DNA of 64,000 nucleotides. Origin: Zanthoxylum bungeanum. Taxonomy: Eukaryota; Streptophyta; Magnoliopsida; Sapindales; Rutaceae. Shown piece after piece: positions 62,958-64,000 of the stretch. The notes under the pieces were generated by a model. It saw only the letters and a list, made by a program, of their open reading frames with translations. It made no database searches and was not told where the DNA came from. Each line of letters opens with the position of its first letter. The first letter of the stretch is position 1. The DNA lies in NCBI GenBank assembly GCA_019454045.1, contig SKCR01033656.1:124001-188000 (forward strand), given 5' to 3'. Both the position numbers and the translations under genes were made by a program.

Positions 62958-63183
62958 AGAAAATTGGCTACCTTAGTCCATTTTCATCATTAGAAGAAAA
63001 AGACCGCCCATTTACAAGATTGAATAATCCTACTATGGGGATCGTGCCATTGTCTAGAAACGATGAATTGGGCCATCGGTAATCATGGTTGTGGCGGGGA
63101 TAGACTTGGAGATATCAAAAAGTATACAAATATGCCATAACAAGTCATACCCTTCCTGGATGAAAGCCAGTGCGGGTATCAGA
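62958..63183. other. Unassigned 226-bp filler sequence
   Basis: This stretch matches none of the other elements in the window. It has a short open stretch on + from about 62962 to 63080, without a start codon and without a family I recognise. It lies between the broken pol of I and an LTR fragment. It could be captured genomic or organellar DNA or part of another transposon; I cannot decide. Confidence 0.5.
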
Positions 63184-63932
63184 CTAATGTTGGTTTCTAA
63201 TAAATACCCAAGATCAAGTTTGAACATAAAAGAATGTGAATAATCATAAGAAGTATGGCGGAATCATTTTTACGAAGATCGGCTTTTGATTGCTAAGAAC
63301 AACAAAAGTTTTCTCCTTGTTGAAGCTTTCGGCCATGGCAAGATTTTGTTGATGAAGATGTACAAGCTCCAAGCTTTAAATGGATCTCAAGCTATTAGAC
63401 TGATTTCACTAACACCTTGTATGATTCTTGAATGTGTGCTAGCAAGATTTGAAAGAAAATTAATTCTTCTTTCAATGGACGAGGCTCACGGTTTTGGAGC
63501 TTCAAAGGGGGAGAGAGAGAGTTTCTTTTGTTTTAATTTTTGTTTTTCCAAAAAACCATAATAAAATCAATTACCAAAAATTTGGTATATGCTTTCAAAA
63601 AGTCAACTAAAATTTTGGCTCCAAAATTGCTTTAAATATCCACACCAACCAACATCATGAATAGTGACTGCATGTCACTCACCAAAAAGGTGAGTTGACA
63701 TCTATCACTAAAGTAACAAGTGATGTAACTCGTGATGTGACTTGTGGGCCCCACTTGATTCAAAATCCGAGTGGGCCCGTAAACACTCGCGGGCTCGGGT
63801 TTGCTAATCCTGAATTAACGAACTTCTGTCACGACGTAATTAAATAATTATGCCTAGCAAAATTACGATTCACGTCGCTAATGAATTAATTCTAAATTAA
63901 CTAGTTTGCCCGAATTAAAATCTAATTTTAAT
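63184..63932 (-). repeat. Fragment of an Angela-type LTR (type 2)
   Basis: The left end TGTTGGTTTCTAATAAATAC corresponds to the terminal TGTTGGGTTTCTAC of the H LTR. The fragment follows that LTR for about 750 bp, including part of the hairpin ladder, then stops abruptly at 63932 inside the GAATTAAAAT/ATTTTAATTC hairpin. No PBS precedes it, so it is not a normal 5' LTR. The open frame at 63286-63561 is LTR sequence, not a gene. Confidence 0.82.
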
Positions 63933-64000
63933 TCTGATCTCACCTCATAAAGATGTTAATCTTGTTGAGGTATACCAACCGACTACGTATGAGGAAGTGA
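63933..64000 (+). pseudogene. Element I pol, continuation after the filler
   Basis: From GATCTCACCTCATAAAG the sequence matches element A pol from about 20983. This is where element I would be expected to continue after its break near 62957. It runs off the right edge. Confidence 0.75.

Noticed and set aside
63184..63932. 5' LTR of element H
   Set aside because: Orientation fits, but there is no PBS at its left end and it stops after about 750 bp inside a hairpin.
1..64000. tRNA, rRNA or host protein-coding genes
   Set aside because: On reading both strands I found no cloverleaf with A and B boxes, no rRNA motif and no open frame with a non-transposon domain.

Overview
The window is plant nuclear DNA, probably from an intergenic block of a large, repeat-rich seed-plant genome. 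I find no host gene, no tRNA or rRNA gene and no CRISPR array. Essentially all 64 kb is explained by LTR retrotransposons inserted into one another, recognised by LTR ends, tRNA primer-binding sites (PBS), polypurine tracts (PPT), target-site duplications (TSD) and decayed Ty1/copia gag-pol. The host cannot be named to species from this sequence.

The nest, from the deepest layer outward. (1) Element D, an old Ty1/copia copy on + (9270-9285 and 47460-48802), is the substrate. (2) Three elements sit in D: E, the right part of an LTR of a Tat/Ogre-like Ty3/gypsy element (+, 6230-9269); B, an Angela-type copia element (+, 9291-47459) with both LTRs; and H, an Angela-type element on - (48803 to at least 56270). 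(3) Inside these lie F (Angela type, -, 1-6229) in E; A (Angela type, +, 11419-24317) in the leader of B; a tandem array C (-, 26789-42035) in the gag of B; and I (Angela type, +, from 56271) in the leader of H. (4) A 3,025-bp solo LTR, probably chromoviral, sits in the leader of A (14413-17437), and I is broken by a composite filler near 62.8-63.9 kb.

B keeps the most readable polyprotein: gag with a zinc knuckle, then protease, integrase, reverse transcriptase with an intact YVDD, and RNase H. It carries about six stops and two frameshifts in pol. A, F, H and I share one much more decayed coding region, including a YNDD in place of YVDD in A and H. Their LTRs, PBS and PPT remain recognisable, so these copies look like a non-autonomous group that was moved in trans.

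Array C has the form LTR-internal-LTR-internal-LTR. Its two internal regions (about 3.95 kb) are non-coding and carry three minisatellite blocks next to the PPT. The central LTR is a mosaic of the two outer LTRs, as expected from unequal crossing-over between LTRs.

The most unusual signal is a ladder of about ten short perfect inverted repeats in every Angela-type LTR, nearly all with a three-base loop of the form TGG, TAG or CGG. Different subfamilies have different arm sequences but still pair. Similar hairpins lie just upstream of gag. All identities are by eye; no alignment or database search was run.
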